NCBI GenBank assembly: GCA_051656905.1
Contig: JBOFJQ010000002.1
Coordinates: 1 to 64,000 of the forward strand
Source: JAGNZR01 sp051656905
Lineage (GTDB): Bacteria; Fusobacteriota; Fusobacteriia; Fusobacteriales; Fusobacteriaceae
Direction: 5' to 3'
Length of the DNA: 64,000 nt
Shown here: positions 1 through 9,187 of the stretch, piece after piece
Layout: each line of letters begins with the position of its first letter
Position numbering within the stretch: position 1 is the first letter of the stretch
The notes under the pieces: generated by a model
The model's database searches: none
What the model was told of the DNA's origin: nothing
Seen by the model: the letters and a program-made list of their open reading frames with translations, nothing else
Program-made: the position numbers and the translations under genes

Positions 1-3000
1 TTTGACTTCTCAAGAGTAGCATATCTTACTTCTCCCATTAAGTAGTCATTGTATTTATCCCAATCAGGTGCTTTACAATCTATTTGAAGAGGGTTTTTCC
101 CTTCTGCTTCTAAAGCTGGGTTGTATCTGTAGATTGGCCAGTATCCGCACTCAGTAGCTAATTTCTCCTCAGTTTGAGCATGTGCCATTCCTTTCTTTAA
201 TCCATGAGAAATACATGGAGAGTAAGCGATAATTAGAGATGGACCGTTGTGAGCCTCAGCCTCTTTTATAGCTTTTAAGTATTGAGCTTGGTTAGCTCCC
301 ATAGATACTTGTGCAACATAGATATGTCCGTAAGACATAGATATAGCTCCAAGATCTTTCTTCTTAATGTTCATTCCTTCTGCAGCTAACTTAGCAACTG
401 CTCCAGTTTGAGTTGATTTAGAAGCTTGTCCTCCAGTATTTGAGTACATTTCTGTATCCATTACTAAGATGTTGATATCTTCGTTAGAAGCAAGAACGTG
501 ATCTAATCCACCGTAACCGATATCATAAGCCCATCCGTCTCCTCCGAACATCCATTGAGATTTCTTAACTATGTATTGCTTTAACTCTAATATAGCTTTG
601 CAAGATGCGCAACCTTTAGCAGCTCCAGCCTCTAACATAGGTACTAATTTATTTCTAACTTCTTTAGTTATTTCTCCGTTGTTTCTGTTTTCGATCCATT
701 GAGTCATTAAAGCTACCATTTCAGCTGGTGTAGCTGCATCTGCCATTGCTTCGTTGAAGAATCTCTCGATTCTGTCTCTTAATGTTTCTACTCCTGTGTG
801 CATTCCGAATCCAAACTCTGCGTTATCCTCAAATAATGAGTTACCCCATGATGGACCTTCTCCACATGCGTTAGTTGTATATGGAGTCGCTGGTGCAGAT
901 CCTCCGTATATTGAAGAACATCCTGTAGCGTTAGCTATCATCATTCTGTCTCCGAATAATTGAGTTATTGATTTGATGTATGGAGTCTCTCCACATCCAG
1001 CACAAGCTCCGTGGAATTCAAATAATGGTTGTGCAAATTGAGATCCTTTTACAGTTGTTTTATCTAAGAATGTATCTTTGTAAGTTACGTTATTAAACAT
1101 ATACTCAGTGTTTTCTACTTCACCTTTATCCATAGCTTGGTTGATTGGTACCATTTTGATTGCTTTTTCTTTAGCTGGACACACGTTAACACATACTCCA
1201 CATCCTGTACAATCTAAAGTTGATACTTGAAGTCTATACTCTAAACCATCTAATCCTTTTCCTAAAGCTTTTAAAGTTACTATGTTGCTTGGCGCAGCAG
1301 CTTTTTCTTCAGCATCCATTAAGAATGGTCTGATTACAGCGTGTGGACAAACATATGAACATTGGTTACATTGGATACAGTTAGCAGAATTCCACTCAGG
1401 TACGTGAGTAGCTACTCCTCTCTTCTCGAATGCAGAAGTTCCATTTTCAAATGTTCCATCTTCATATCCGTTGAATGTAGAAACTGGTAAGTCGTTTCCT
1501 TTTATAGCGTTTACTGGTTTAACAATTTTGTCTACGAAAGTTTCTAATGTAGAAGCTGAAGATCCACATCCACATCCGCATGAAGTACAAGCGTGTCCAG
1601 AAGCAGCAGCAGTTTCGTCTTTTAAGTTAGCCCATGATGGATCAACTGAAACTTCGAATAACTCGTTAGCTCCTTTATCGATTGCAGAACAGTTCATTGC
1701 AACAATTTCTGCTCCTTTTTTACCGTAAGTCTTCTCAGCGAAGTCTTTCATGTATTGTTGTGCATCAGCGAAAGGAATAATATCAGCAAGTTTAAAGAAA
1801 GCAGCTTGCATTATTGTATTAGTTCTTCCTCCAAGTCCGATTTCTCTAGCTAATTTGTTAGCATCGATTACATAGAACTTAGCACCTTTTGCTGCTAAAT
1901 CTCTCTTAACGTTATTTGGAATGTGGTTAACGATTTCGTCTTTATTCCAGATAGTGTTTAATAAGAAAGTTCCTCCATTTCTTAATCCACTTGTCATATC
2001 ATATTGGTTGATATAAGCGAATGAAGAACAAGCTACGAAGTTAGGTGTTGTAACTAAGTAAGTTGATTTGATTGGCTCTTTACCAAATCTTAAGTGAGAT
2101 CTAGTAACTCCTCCAGATTTTTTAGAGTCATAAGCAAAGTAAGCTTGCGCATACATGTTTGTTTTGTCTCCGATGATTTTTATTGAGTTCTTGTTAGCTC
2201 CAACTGTTCCGTCAGCTCCTAATCCGTAGAATAAGCACTCTCTAACGTCGTCTTTAGTAACTACTAAGTTCTCTCCAACTGGGATAGATTTGAAAGTAAC
2301 GTCATCGTTAATTCCAACTGTGAATCCGTTCATTGGGTTTTCTTTTGCTAAGTGATCAAACACTGCTACGATGTTTGAAGGTGGAACGTCTTTAGATGAT
2401 AATCCGTATCTTCCTCCGATTACTAATGGAGCATTAGCCATTCCGTAGAATAAAGCTCTAACGTCAAGGTATAAAGGCTCTCCTAAAGATCCTGGCTCTT
2501 TAGTTCTATCTAAAACAGCAATTCTCTTAACTGTTTTTGGTAATTGATCAAAGAAGTATTTAGCAGAGAATGGTCTGTATAAGTGAACAGATAAAATTCC
2601 TACTTTTTCTCCTTTAGCTGTTAAGTAATCAACAACTTCCTTACCAACTTCAATAACTGATCCCATAGCAATTATTACTTTCTCAGCATCTGCTGCTCCG
2701 TAATAGTTGAATGGTTTGTAATCTCTTCCTGTTACTTTAGAGATTTCTGCCATGTAGTTAGCTACAACGTCAGGAACTGCATCATAGAACTTGTTAGATG
2801 CTTCTCTTGTTTGGAAGTAGATGTCATCGTTTTGAGCTGTACCTTTTGTTGTTGGGTGCTCAGGATTTAAAGCTCTTGCTCTAAAGTCAGCAATTGCATC
2901 CATATCTACTAAACCTTTTAATGTATCATAATCCATAACTTCAACTTTTTGAATTTCGTGAGAAGTTCTGAATCCGTCAAAGAAATGTAAGAATGGAACT

Positions 3001-3491
3001 CTTGTTTTGATAGCTGCTAAGTGAGCTACTCCTGCTAAGTCCATAACTTCTTGAACTGAGTTAGTTGCAAGCATTGCATAACCAGTCATTCTTGTTGAAT
3101 ATATATCTTGGTGATCTCCAAAGATTGATAAAGCTTGAGCAGCTAATGCTCTTGCAGTTACGTGAATAACTGAAGGTAATAACTCTCCTGCCATTTTGTA
3201 CATGTTAGGAACTTTTAATAATAAACCTTGAGAAGCTGTATATGTTGTAGTTAAAGCTCCAGCTTGTAATGATCCGTGAACTGAACCAGCAGCTCCAGCC
3301 TCTGATTGCATCTCTACTACTTTTACTGTACTTCCGAAGATGTTTTTGTGTCCTCTTGCTGCCCACTCGTCTGTGTATTCAGCCATAGGTGTTGATGGTG
3401 TTATTGGATAAATTCCTGCAACTTCTGTAAACGCATATGACGCCCATGCTGCTGCTTCGTTACCATCCATAGTTTTCATTTTAATAGCCAT
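1..3491 (-). CDS. nifJ: Pyruvate:ferredoxin (flavodoxin) oxidoreductase, C-terminus cut by window edge
   Basis: Single-chain PFOR: oxidises pyruvate with CoA to acetyl-CoA and CO2 and passes electrons to ferredoxin; cytoplasmic, feeding the Pta-AckA pathway encoded just upstream. The minus-strand reading frame runs uninterrupted from ATG 3491 (SD AGGAGG, 6-nt gap) to the window edge, 1163 codons; roughly the last 20-30 residues of a normal PFOR are missing. Visible: N-terminal GIYPITPSTPMAEY, two ferredoxin-type motifs CIQCNQCSYVCP (residues about 705-716) and CTGCGVCVNVCP (about 761-772), the CAGCGETPY proximal-cluster motif, and the thiamine-diphosphate site GDGWAYDIGYGG with NTGGQ. An unusual CTSCGCGCG segment lies near residues 635-643, before the ferredoxin domain. 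Family assignment is firm; the symbol could equally be por. Confidence 0.97.
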   Translation of the reverse strand, partial: MAIKMKTMDGNEAAAWASYAFTEVAGIYPITPSTPMAEYTDEWAARGHKNIFGSTVKVVEMQSEAGAAGSVHGSLQAGALTTTYTASQGLLLKVPNMYKMAGELLPSVIHVTARALAAQALSIFGDHQDIYSTRMTGYAMLATNSVQEVMDLAGVAHLAAIKTRVPFLHFFDGFRTSHEIQKVEVMDYDTLKGLVDMDAIADFRARALNPEHPTTKGTAQNDDIYFQTREASNKFYDAVPDVVANYMAEISKVTGRDYKPFNYYGAADAEKVIIAMGSVIEVGKEVVDYLTAKGEKVGILSVHLYRPFSAKYFFDQLPKTVKRIAVLDRTKEPGSLGEPLYLDVRALFYGMANAPLVIGGRYGLSSKDVPPSNIVAVFDHLAKENPMNGFTVGINDDVTFKSIPVGENLVVTKDDVRECLFYGLGADGTVGANKNSIKIIGDKTNMYAQAYFAYDSKKSGGVTRSHLRFGKEPIKSTYLVTTPNFVACSSFAYINQYDMTSGLRNGGTFLLNTIWNKDEIVNHIPNNVKRDLAAKGAKFYVIDANKLAREIGLGGRTNTIMQAAFFKLADIIPFADAQQYMKDFAEKTYGKKGAEIVAMNCSAIDKGANELFEVSVDPSWANLKDETAAASGHACTSCGCGCGSSASTLETFVDKIVKPVNAIKGNDLPVSTFNGYEDGTFENGTSAFEKRGVATHVPEWNSANCIQCNQCSYVCPHAVIRPFLMDAEEKAAAPSNIVTLKALGKGLDGLEYRLQVSTLDCTGCGVCVNVCPAKEKAIKMVPINQAMDKGEVENTEYMFNNVTYKDTFLDKTTVKGSQFAQPLFEFHGACAGCGETPYIKSITQLFGDRMMIANATGCSSIYGGSAPATPYTTNACGEGPSWGNSLFEDNAEFGFGMHTGVETLRDRIERFFNEAMADAATPAEMVALMTQWIENRNNGEITKEVRNKLVPMLEAGAAKGCASCKAILELKQYIVKKSQWMFGGDGWAYDIGYGGLDHVLASNEDINILVMDTEMYSNTGGQASKSTQTGAVAKLAAEGMNIKKKDLGAISMSYGHIYVAQVSMGANQAQYLKAIKEAEAHNGPSLIIAYSPCISHGLKKGMAHAQTEEKLATECGYWPIYRYNPALEAEGKNPLQIDCKAPDWDKYNDYLMGEVRYATLEKS

Positions 3492-3492
3492 G

Positions 3493-3502
3493 ATATCCTC
3501 CT
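3493..3502 (-). promoter_or_regulatory. Strong ribosome binding site of PFOR
   Basis: The minus strand reads AGGAGGATATC directly before ATG 3491, fixing the PFOR start. Confidence 0.8.
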
Positions 3503-3554
3503 AAGTTATTCATTAAATTTATATTTAAATTTAGTATAATCCATATACCTTTAA

Positions 3555-3584
3555 ATTTTAGCTCTTTTAACATTATTTTGTCAA
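3555..3584 (-). promoter_or_regulatory. Putative sigma70-type promoter of PFOR
   Basis: Minus strand TTGACA (3579-3584), 18-nt spacer, TAAAAT (3555-3560), leaving a leader of about 55 nt before the PFOR start. PFOR is therefore probably transcribed separately from ackA. Seen by eye only. Confidence 0.55.
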
Positions 3585-3689
3585 GCTTTTATACTAAAGA
3601 ATTCTAAATTCTCTATTCTTACATTATATCATAAATGCAAAATCCATATATCAAATCAATGCTAGCCTTGTATGAATCTTATATCTTTA

Positions 3690-3726
3690 CAATGAGTTAA
3701 AAACTAGCACAGTTTTTAACTCATTG
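3690..3726 (-). terminator. Perfect 16-bp hairpin between ackA and PFOR
   Basis: CAATGAGTTAAAAACT (3690-3705) and its exact complement (3711-3726) flank a 5-nt loop, 30 nt after the ackA stop. The minus-strand side lacks a clean U-run; the T-rich tract lies on the other side. Probable 3' end of the pta-ackA transcript, but a weak example of an intrinsic terminator. Confidence 0.55.
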
Positions 3727-3755
3727 TGGATTTTTATCTATTTTTTATTGTAAAA

Positions 3756-4958
3756 TTAGTTTCCTTTTACTATTCTTAAAGTATCTCTAGCTATTACTAA
3801 TTCTTCGTTTGTAGGGATTTTGTAAACTAATACTTTAGACCCTTCAGAAGATAATTTTACGTTACCTTTCTTTCTTACAGAGTTAATTTCTTTGTCTAAT
3901 TTAACACCCATATACTCAAGTCCAGCTGTAACTCCTTCTCTTACACCTGCAGAGTTCTCTCCAACTCCTCCTGTGAAACAGATAGCGTCTACTCCACCCA
4001 TTATAGCTGCATATGAACCAACATATGATTTGATCTTGTGTATCATCATTTTTTGTGCTAAAGCTGCTCTTTCATCTCCATCTTTAACTCCATTTTCCAT
4101 ATCTCTACAGTCAGATGATTTTCCAAAGATTCCTAAGATTCCAGATTTTTTATTTAATCTATCGTCCATCTCTTTATCAGTTAAGTTTCTTTTGTTCTTA
4201 ATGAATAAAACTGCTGCTGGATCAATATCTCCACATCTAGTTCCCATCATTAATCCTTGTAATGGAGTTAATCCCATTGAAGTTTCAACTGATTTTCCAT
4301 CTTTAACAGCTGATACAGATGCTCCATTTCCTAAGTGGCAAACGATTATCTTAGATTCAGCAGGATTTCCCATGATTTCTCTCATTGTTTCAGAAACGAA
4401 TAAGTGAGATGTTCCGTGGAATCCATATTTTCTAACTTTTAACTCTTTATAATCTTCATATGGAAGGGCATACATGTAAGCTTCTGCTGGCATTGTTTGG
4501 TGGAAAGCTGTATCAAATACTCCAACATTTGGTTTTCCAGGCATTAATTCCATGCAAGTTCTGATTCCCATTAAGTTTGCAGGGTTATGTAAAGGTGCTA
4601 ATTCATTGTTCTCTTCAACTGCTACTAAAACCTCTTCTGTTAATAAAACAGATTTAGCAAAAGCTTCTCCTCCGTGAACAATTCTATGACCTATAGCATC
4701 AATCTCATCTGTAGATTTTATTACTCCGTGTGCAGCATCTTTAATTTGGTCAATAACCATTGTTAAAGCTACTTTATGGTTAGGCATATCTTGTTTGATT
4801 TCTAACTCGATATCTTTTCCAGGAACTTCATACTCTAATTTAGAGTGTGGGATTCCAATTCTATCGCATAATCCAATAGCAAAAACCTCTCCTGTTGAAG
4901 GGTTGATTAATTGGTATTTCAGTGATGAACTACCACAGTTAATTACTAGTACTTTCAT
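3756..4958 (-). CDS. ackA: Acetate kinase
   Basis: Converts acetyl phosphate and ADP to acetate and ATP, the substrate-level phosphorylation step after PFOR and Pta. 400 aa, the usual length. The N-terminus VLVINCGSSSLKYQL is the ASKHA phosphate-binding motif; GHRIVHGG, FDTAFHQTMP, YGFHGTSH, CHLGNGAS and TRCGDIDP are the standard acetate kinase signatures, with FTGGVGENS near the C-terminus. Lies 76 bp downstream of pta on the same strand with no clear terminator between, so probably one operon. Confidence 0.98.
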   Translation of the reverse strand: MKVLVINCGSSSLKYQLINPSTGEVFAIGLCDRIGIPHSKLEYEVPGKDIELEIKQDMPNHKVALTMVIDQIKDAAHGVIKSTDEIDAIGHRIVHGGEAFAKSVLLTEEVLVAVEENNELAPLHNPANLMGIRTCMELMPGKPNVGVFDTAFHQTMPAEAYMYALPYEDYKELKVRKYGFHGTSHLFVSETMREIMGNPAESKIIVCHLGNGASVSAVKDGKSVETSMGLTPLQGLMMGTRCGDIDPAAVLFIKNKRNLTDKEMDDRLNKKSGILGIFGKSSDCRDMENGVKDGDERAALAQKMMIHKIKSYVGSYAAIMGGVDAICFTGGVGENSAGVREGVTAGLEYMGVKLDKEINSVRKKGNVKLSSEGSKVLVYKIPTNEELVIARDTLRIVKGN

Positions 4959-5034
4959 ATTGTTGTTTCTCCTTTTTATTAATTGTTTTTTCTATATGTT
5001 ATTTAAAAATTAGAAAACATCTTTATTTATTTAA

Positions 5035-6033
5035 TTAGTTTCCTGCTTGTACTGATGTTATAGCTGCTAAACTAACTATATCCTCTACTGAGCATCCTCT
5101 AGATAAATCGTTGATTGGAGCTGCAAGTCCTTGAATTAATGGACCGTGAGCTTCTGCTCCTGATAACCTTTGTACTAATTTATATCCAATATTTCCTGCT
5201 GCTAAGTTAGGGAATATTAATACATTTGCATGACCTGCTACTTTTGATCCTGGAGCTTTCTTTTGTCCAACTGAAGCAACTAAAGCAGCATCTGCTTGCA
5301 TCTCTTCTTCGAAATCAAATGTAACTGCTCTTTCTCTTAATATTTTTCCTGCTTCAATTACAACGTCTACTACGTCATGCTTTGCAGAACCTTTTGTTGA
5401 GAATGACATTAAAGCAACTTTTGGCTCTATTCCAGCAACTTCTTTAGCTGTGATTGCTGCTTCTTGAGCGATGTCAGCTAATTGTGTTGATGTTGGTTCT
5501 GGAATAACTGCACAGTCTCCAAATATTAAAACGTCTCCATATAACTCTTGCTTTTGAGCTAATTCCATTACGAAAACAGAAGAAACTGTTTTTACTCCTG
5601 GTTTTGTTCCTACTACTTGTAGTCCTGCTCTTAAAACATTTGCTGTAGGTGAATCAGATCCTGATACCATTCCATCTACATCTTTCATTTTTACCATCAT
5701 AGCTGCAAAGAAGTTTACATCTGATAATAATGTTTGTCTAGCTTTCTCTTCTGTCATACCTTTTGCTGCTCTTAACTCATATAATTTAGCTACATATGAA
5801 TCTAATTTAGCATAATTAACTGGCTCAACTATTTCTACACCTGTTAAATTTAAAGCTGATTTTGAAGCTAATGCTTCTATAGCTACTTTATCTCCAACTA
5901 AAACTGGAATTGCTAACCCTTCCTCAACTATTTTTGCTGCTGCTTTTACAACTCTTTCGTCTGTTGCTTCAGGCAATACAATTCTCTTTTGTAATTTTTT
6001 AGCCTTTTCTTTTACACCGTTAATAAAACTCAT
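5035..6033 (-). CDS. pta: Phosphate acetyltransferase
   Basis: Transfers the acetyl group of acetyl-CoA to phosphate, giving acetyl phosphate for AckA. 332 aa, the short form consisting only of the PTA_PTB catalytic domain, without the N-terminal P-loop/DRTGG extension of enterobacterial Pta. Signatures: IVLPEATDERVVKAA at the N-terminus, MVSGSDSPTANVLRA mid-protein, and the C-terminal NLAAGNIGYKLVQRL, GPLIQGLAAPINDLSRGC. The SD is GGAGTG before ATG 6033. Upstream partner of ackA. Confidence 0.97.
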   Translation of the reverse strand: MSFINGVKEKAKKLQKRIVLPEATDERVVKAAAKIVEEGLAIPVLVGDKVAIEALASKSALNLTGVEIVEPVNYAKLDSYVAKLYELRAAKGMTEEKARQTLLSDVNFFAAMMVKMKDVDGMVSGSDSPTANVLRAGLQVVGTKPGVKTVSSVFVMELAQKQELYGDVLIFGDCAVIPEPTSTQLADIAQEAAITAKEVAGIEPKVALMSFSTKGSAKHDVVDVVIEAGKILRERAVTFDFEEEMQADAALVASVGQKKAPGSKVAGHANVLIFPNLAAGNIGYKLVQRLSGAEAHGPLIQGLAAPINDLSRGCSVEDIVSLAAITSVQAGN

Positions 6034-6106
6034 TTCTCACTCCTTCATTATGCTTTTATACTTTATATCTTTAATAAAATTGTTGATAAAATAATGAAAT
6101 TTGCTT

Positions 6107-7096
6107 CTATTCAAAAATAGCATCTATATATTCTTTTGCATTAAACTCTCTTAAGTCTTCTATTTTCTCTCCAACACCTATATACTTTATAGGTTTTTTA
6201 AGTTCTTCTGAAATACTAAAAACAATTCCACCTTTTGCTGTTCCATCTAATTTAGTAACTATAAATCCTGTAAGTTTTGTTACCTCATTAAATACTTTTG
6301 CTTGAGCTAAGGCATTTTGTCCTGTAGTCCCATCTATTACTAAAATAGTTTCGTAGTATTGTTCACCAATATTCTTTTTTATTATGTTGTTTATTTTTTC
6401 TAATTCAGCCATTAAATTATTTTTGTTATGCAATCTTCCAGCTGTATCTATTATTGCTAAGTCAGCATTTTTTTCTTTAGCTATTTTTAAAGTATCAAAA
6501 ACAACTGCTCCTGGGTCTCCACCGTCTTTAACAGGCTTGATAACTTCGCATCCAGCCCTTTTTCCCCACTCTTCAACTTGTTCTACTGCCGCAGCTCTGA
6601 ACGTGTCTCCTGCACCAATAACTACTTTTTTTCCTTTTTGAACATATTTTGATGCTATTTTCCCAATTGTTGTAGTTTTTCCGACTCCGTTAACTCCAAC
6701 TACTAAAATAACATTTAATTGTCCCTCTTTTATTTCTAATTCATTATTTTCAGTTATTAAAAACCCTTGCATTACATCCTTTAATATTGGATAAACTTCA
6801 TTTGGGTCTTTTATTGCTCTTAATCTTACTTCTTTTTCAAGTTTTTCTATAATTTTCAAACTCATATCTAGTCCTATATCAGACTGAACAAGTAACTCTT
6901 CTAACTCTTCAAACATGTCTGCATCTATTACACTTCTTCCTTGGAAAAAACCTTTAATTTTTCCAAAAAGTCCTGTTCTGGAATTCATTAATTTATCTTT
7001 TAAAGACCCAAAAAAGCTAGTCTTTTCTAGTTTTTCTTCAACAATAGCCTCTACTTTTTCTTCTTTTTTTGAAAAAAAGTTTTTAAAAAAACTCAT
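6107..7096 (-). CDS. ftsY: Signal recognition particle receptor FtsY
   Basis: SRP-receptor GTPase that docks ribosome-SRP complexes to the SecYEG translocon at the inner face of the cytoplasmic membrane. 329 aa: a short charged N-terminal A region (about residues 1-35, FFKNFFSKKEEKVEAI), then the NG domain with G1 GVNGVGKTTTIGK, DTFRAAAVEQ, G3 DTAGRLHN, G4 TKLDGTAKGG and the closing GVGEKIEDLREF. Membrane attachment is by the amphipathic N-region, with no TM segment. Same strand as pta but probably its own unit. Confidence 0.97.
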   Translation of the reverse strand: MSFFKNFFSKKEEKVEAIVEEKLEKTSFFGSLKDKLMNSRTGLFGKIKGFFQGRSVIDADMFEELEELLVQSDIGLDMSLKIIEKLEKEVRLRAIKDPNEVYPILKDVMQGFLITENNELEIKEGQLNVILVVGVNGVGKTTTIGKIASKYVQKGKKVVIGAGDTFRAAAVEQVEEWGKRAGCEVIKPVKDGGDPGAVVFDTLKIAKEKNADLAIIDTAGRLHNKNNLMAELEKINNIIKKNIGEQYYETILVIDGTTGQNALAQAKVFNEVTKLTGFIVTKLDGTAKGGIVFSISEELKKPIKYIGVGEKIEDLREFNAKEYIDAIFE

Positions 7097-7177
7097 TACT
7101 ATACCTCGCTCACTATTATATTAATAATTAAAATATAACACAATAACCATAATTTTTCAACATTTTAAAACTAAAAA

Positions 7178-7209
7178 AAGATAAGAATTAGATTTTTATT
7201 CTGTATCTT
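7178..7209 (-). terminator. Terminator of the 7256-8653 gene
   Basis: On the minus strand AAGATA(c)AGAAT pairs with ATTCTTATCTT with one bulged base, followed by a T-run, about 45 nt after the stop of the FAD protein gene and before ftsY. Confidence 0.6.
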
Positions 7210-7255
7210 ACCTTTTTTTTCTTTTGTTTTTAATTCATTTTAAAGCGTTATTTGC

Positions 7256-8653
7256 TTATTTTTTCTCCAAAATATATCTAACTGCTATTATGCCCATTAC
7301 AGCTGCAATATTTAACCCACTTCCGTAACCTGAACCATCTCCTGCAGCAAATAAACCTTTTACATTAGTTTCCATATTTTTATCAATTTCCACTCTTGTA
7401 CTTCTAAATTTTATCTCAGGGAAATAAAGTAATAAGTCACTAGATGCGAAACCTGGTGTCACTTTATCATGAACTTCAATAAACTCAATAATATTATCTA
7501 AAATTCTTTTTGGACAAGCAAGAGCTATATCTCCAGCTACATAATCATCAGTTGTAGGAACTATGTTTAATCTTGCTAAACTTTCCTCTGTTGATCTACG
7601 CCCAGCTTTTAGATCTCCATAAGATTGAACTAGTATTTTCCCATCTGTTAGCATTGAAGTCATCTTAGCTATAGAAGTTGCATACTCAAATGGCTGATTA
7701 AATGGTTGCGTAAATGTCTTAGTACATAGAAGTGCTAAGTTTGTATTTGTTGATTTTTTATCTTTATAAGCATGTCCGTTTGCTAAAATTACATCGTCAC
7801 TGTGCTTTTCAACTGCGATAAATCCACTTGGATTACTGCAGAATGTTCTCATTTTATCTCTATATATAGAAGTATAGTATATCATTTTAGCTTCATAGAA
7901 ATTTTCATTAATATCTTTCATTATTATATCAGGAACTTCTGCTCTTACACCTAAATCAATAGCTCCATTTTCAAAATTTATACCTTGTTCCATACATATA
8001 GATTTTAATTTTTTTGCTCCTGATCTTCCTACTGCAATAACAATATTTTCAGAATGGTAAATCTCTTCTGTCTCTTTGTGGCTAACTATAACACCTTTTG
8101 TAGCCCCATTTTCTATAATGAATCTTTCTAAAGATCTCTCAGTAACAAACTCTACCCCTTTGCTTAAAAGGTGGTCTATTAATCTTGAATATAACTCTCT
8201 TGATCCATCTGTTCCTAAGTGCATAGTAGGAGTATCAACTAATTGAACACCATTCTCTATACATCTCTTTTTTATCTCTTCCATTGTCTGGTTATAACTT
8301 AAACCAGATGGTTTTTCGTCAAATCCAAATGTTTTATAAATGTCAACGATATAATCAATTGTATCATTTACTAAAGTTTTTCCTGTTATAGTATGAACAT
8401 CTCCACCAACACGGTAATCCATATTAAATTTAGAATCTGAAAATGCTCCAGCTCCACTTACACCATATATAATTGAACATATTGGACATTTAACACATTT
8501 CCCAGTTTTTTCTTTTGGACATACTCTTTGACTTAACATTCTTCCTTTATCAAGAACTAAAATCTTTGCCTCTGGATTAAGCTTTACTGCTTCATAAGCA
8601 CCAAATATTCCAGCTTGTCCTCCACCAACAAAAATAATATCATATTTTTTCAT
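7256..8653 (-). CDS. FAD-dependent oxidoreductase of the COG2509 type
   Basis: A 465-aa flavoprotein. The N-terminus YDIIFVGGGQAGIFGAYEA is a dinucleotide-binding GxGxxG fold for FAD, and the C-terminus GLFAAGDGSGYGSGLNIAA is the second FAD contact typical of BFD/HI0933-like and COG2509 'uncharacterized FAD-dependent dehydrogenases'. A conserved Cys cluster (CPKEKTGKCVKCPIC, residues about 46-60) follows the first domain; such a cluster might bind metal or act in redox, but that is inference. Substrate unknown. Co-directional with the pseudopilin-like gene 18 bp upstream, so probably co-transcribed. Confidence 0.8.
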   Translation of the reverse strand: MKKYDIIFVGGGQAGIFGAYEAVKLNPEAKILVLDKGRMLSQRVCPKEKTGKCVKCPICSIIYGVSGAGAFSDSKFNMDYRVGGDVHTITGKTLVNDTIDYIVDIYKTFGFDEKPSGLSYNQTMEEIKKRCIENGVQLVDTPTMHLGTDGSRELYSRLIDHLLSKGVEFVTERSLERFIIENGATKGVIVSHKETEEIYHSENIVIAVGRSGAKKLKSICMEQGINFENGAIDLGVRAEVPDIIMKDINENFYEAKMIYYTSIYRDKMRTFCSNPSGFIAVEKHSDDVILANGHAYKDKKSTNTNLALLCTKTFTQPFNQPFEYATSIAKMTSMLTDGKILVQSYGDLKAGRRSTEESLARLNIVPTTDDYVAGDIALACPKRILDNIIEFIEVHDKVTPGFASSDLLLYFPEIKFRSTRVEIDKNMETNVKGLFAAGDGSGYGSGLNIAAVMGIIAVRYILEKK

Positions 8654-8671
8654 TAACTAGCACCTCTCTTT

Positions 8672-9154
8672 TTATTCTTCATACCATTTAATACTTTGAA
8701 TGTAGTAATTATCTTTTAAATTAGCGTGTATTTCTCCAGTTCTGTCTACGTAATTATAATTCCATCCGCCAGATCCTGTTGCTTCTTTGAAATTCGAAAC
8801 ATCGTATACATCATTATTTTTTCCTTCATTAAGTCCCACCACTGGAGATTCCAATACATTTTTTCCGTAAATTTTTGTAAAGGAAACCAAATCACCATCA
8901 GGAGTTCTATAATCTAATAATTTCAAATTATCACTAGCACCTTTTTGAGCTAGATTAGGATATGTTCCTGTCTTTTGGTAATATTCCTCAAGAGCCACTC
9001 TTATTTTTTTTAATCTTGCAATTGTTATCTCAGCATTTTTAACACTTTTCAAATCATTAACTCTATAGTTAAATGTGTATAATCCTAACATTGACAAAAT
9101 AACTACAGCTAAAATTGTATCAAATATTATTTTATAGATATCTCTCATTTTCAT
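8672..9154 (-). CDS. Pseudopilin-like single-pass membrane protein
   Basis: 160 aa with one N-terminal TM segment (about residues 9-27, FDTILAVVILSMLGLYTF) followed by a helix and RLKKIRVALEEYYQKTGTYP, the hallmark of type II secretion major pseudopilins (GspG-like), then a small GSGGWNYNY-type beta domain. It lacks the glycine plus FTLxE prepilin peptidase site, so cleavage and assembly by the usual route are doubtful. No other secretion or pilus gene lies in the window. Function unknown; fold assignment is by motif only. Weak ribosome site before ATG 9154. Confidence 0.65.
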   Translation of the reverse strand: MKMRDIYKIIFDTILAVVILSMLGLYTFNYRVNDLKSVKNAEITIARLKKIRVALEEYYQKTGTYPNLAQKGASDNLKLLDYRTPDGDLVSFTKIYGKNVLESPVVGLNEGKNNDVYDVSNFKEATGSGGWNYNYVDRTGEIHANLKDNYYIQSIKWYEE

Positions 9155-9187
9155 AATTTGGCATACTCTCTCTTTCTTTGTTTTAAC

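Noticed and set aside
3892..4407. 171-codon open frame on the plus strand opposite ackA
   Set aside because: It lies entirely antisense to conserved acetate kinase sequence, has no ribosome site and its composition is the complement of ackA codons.
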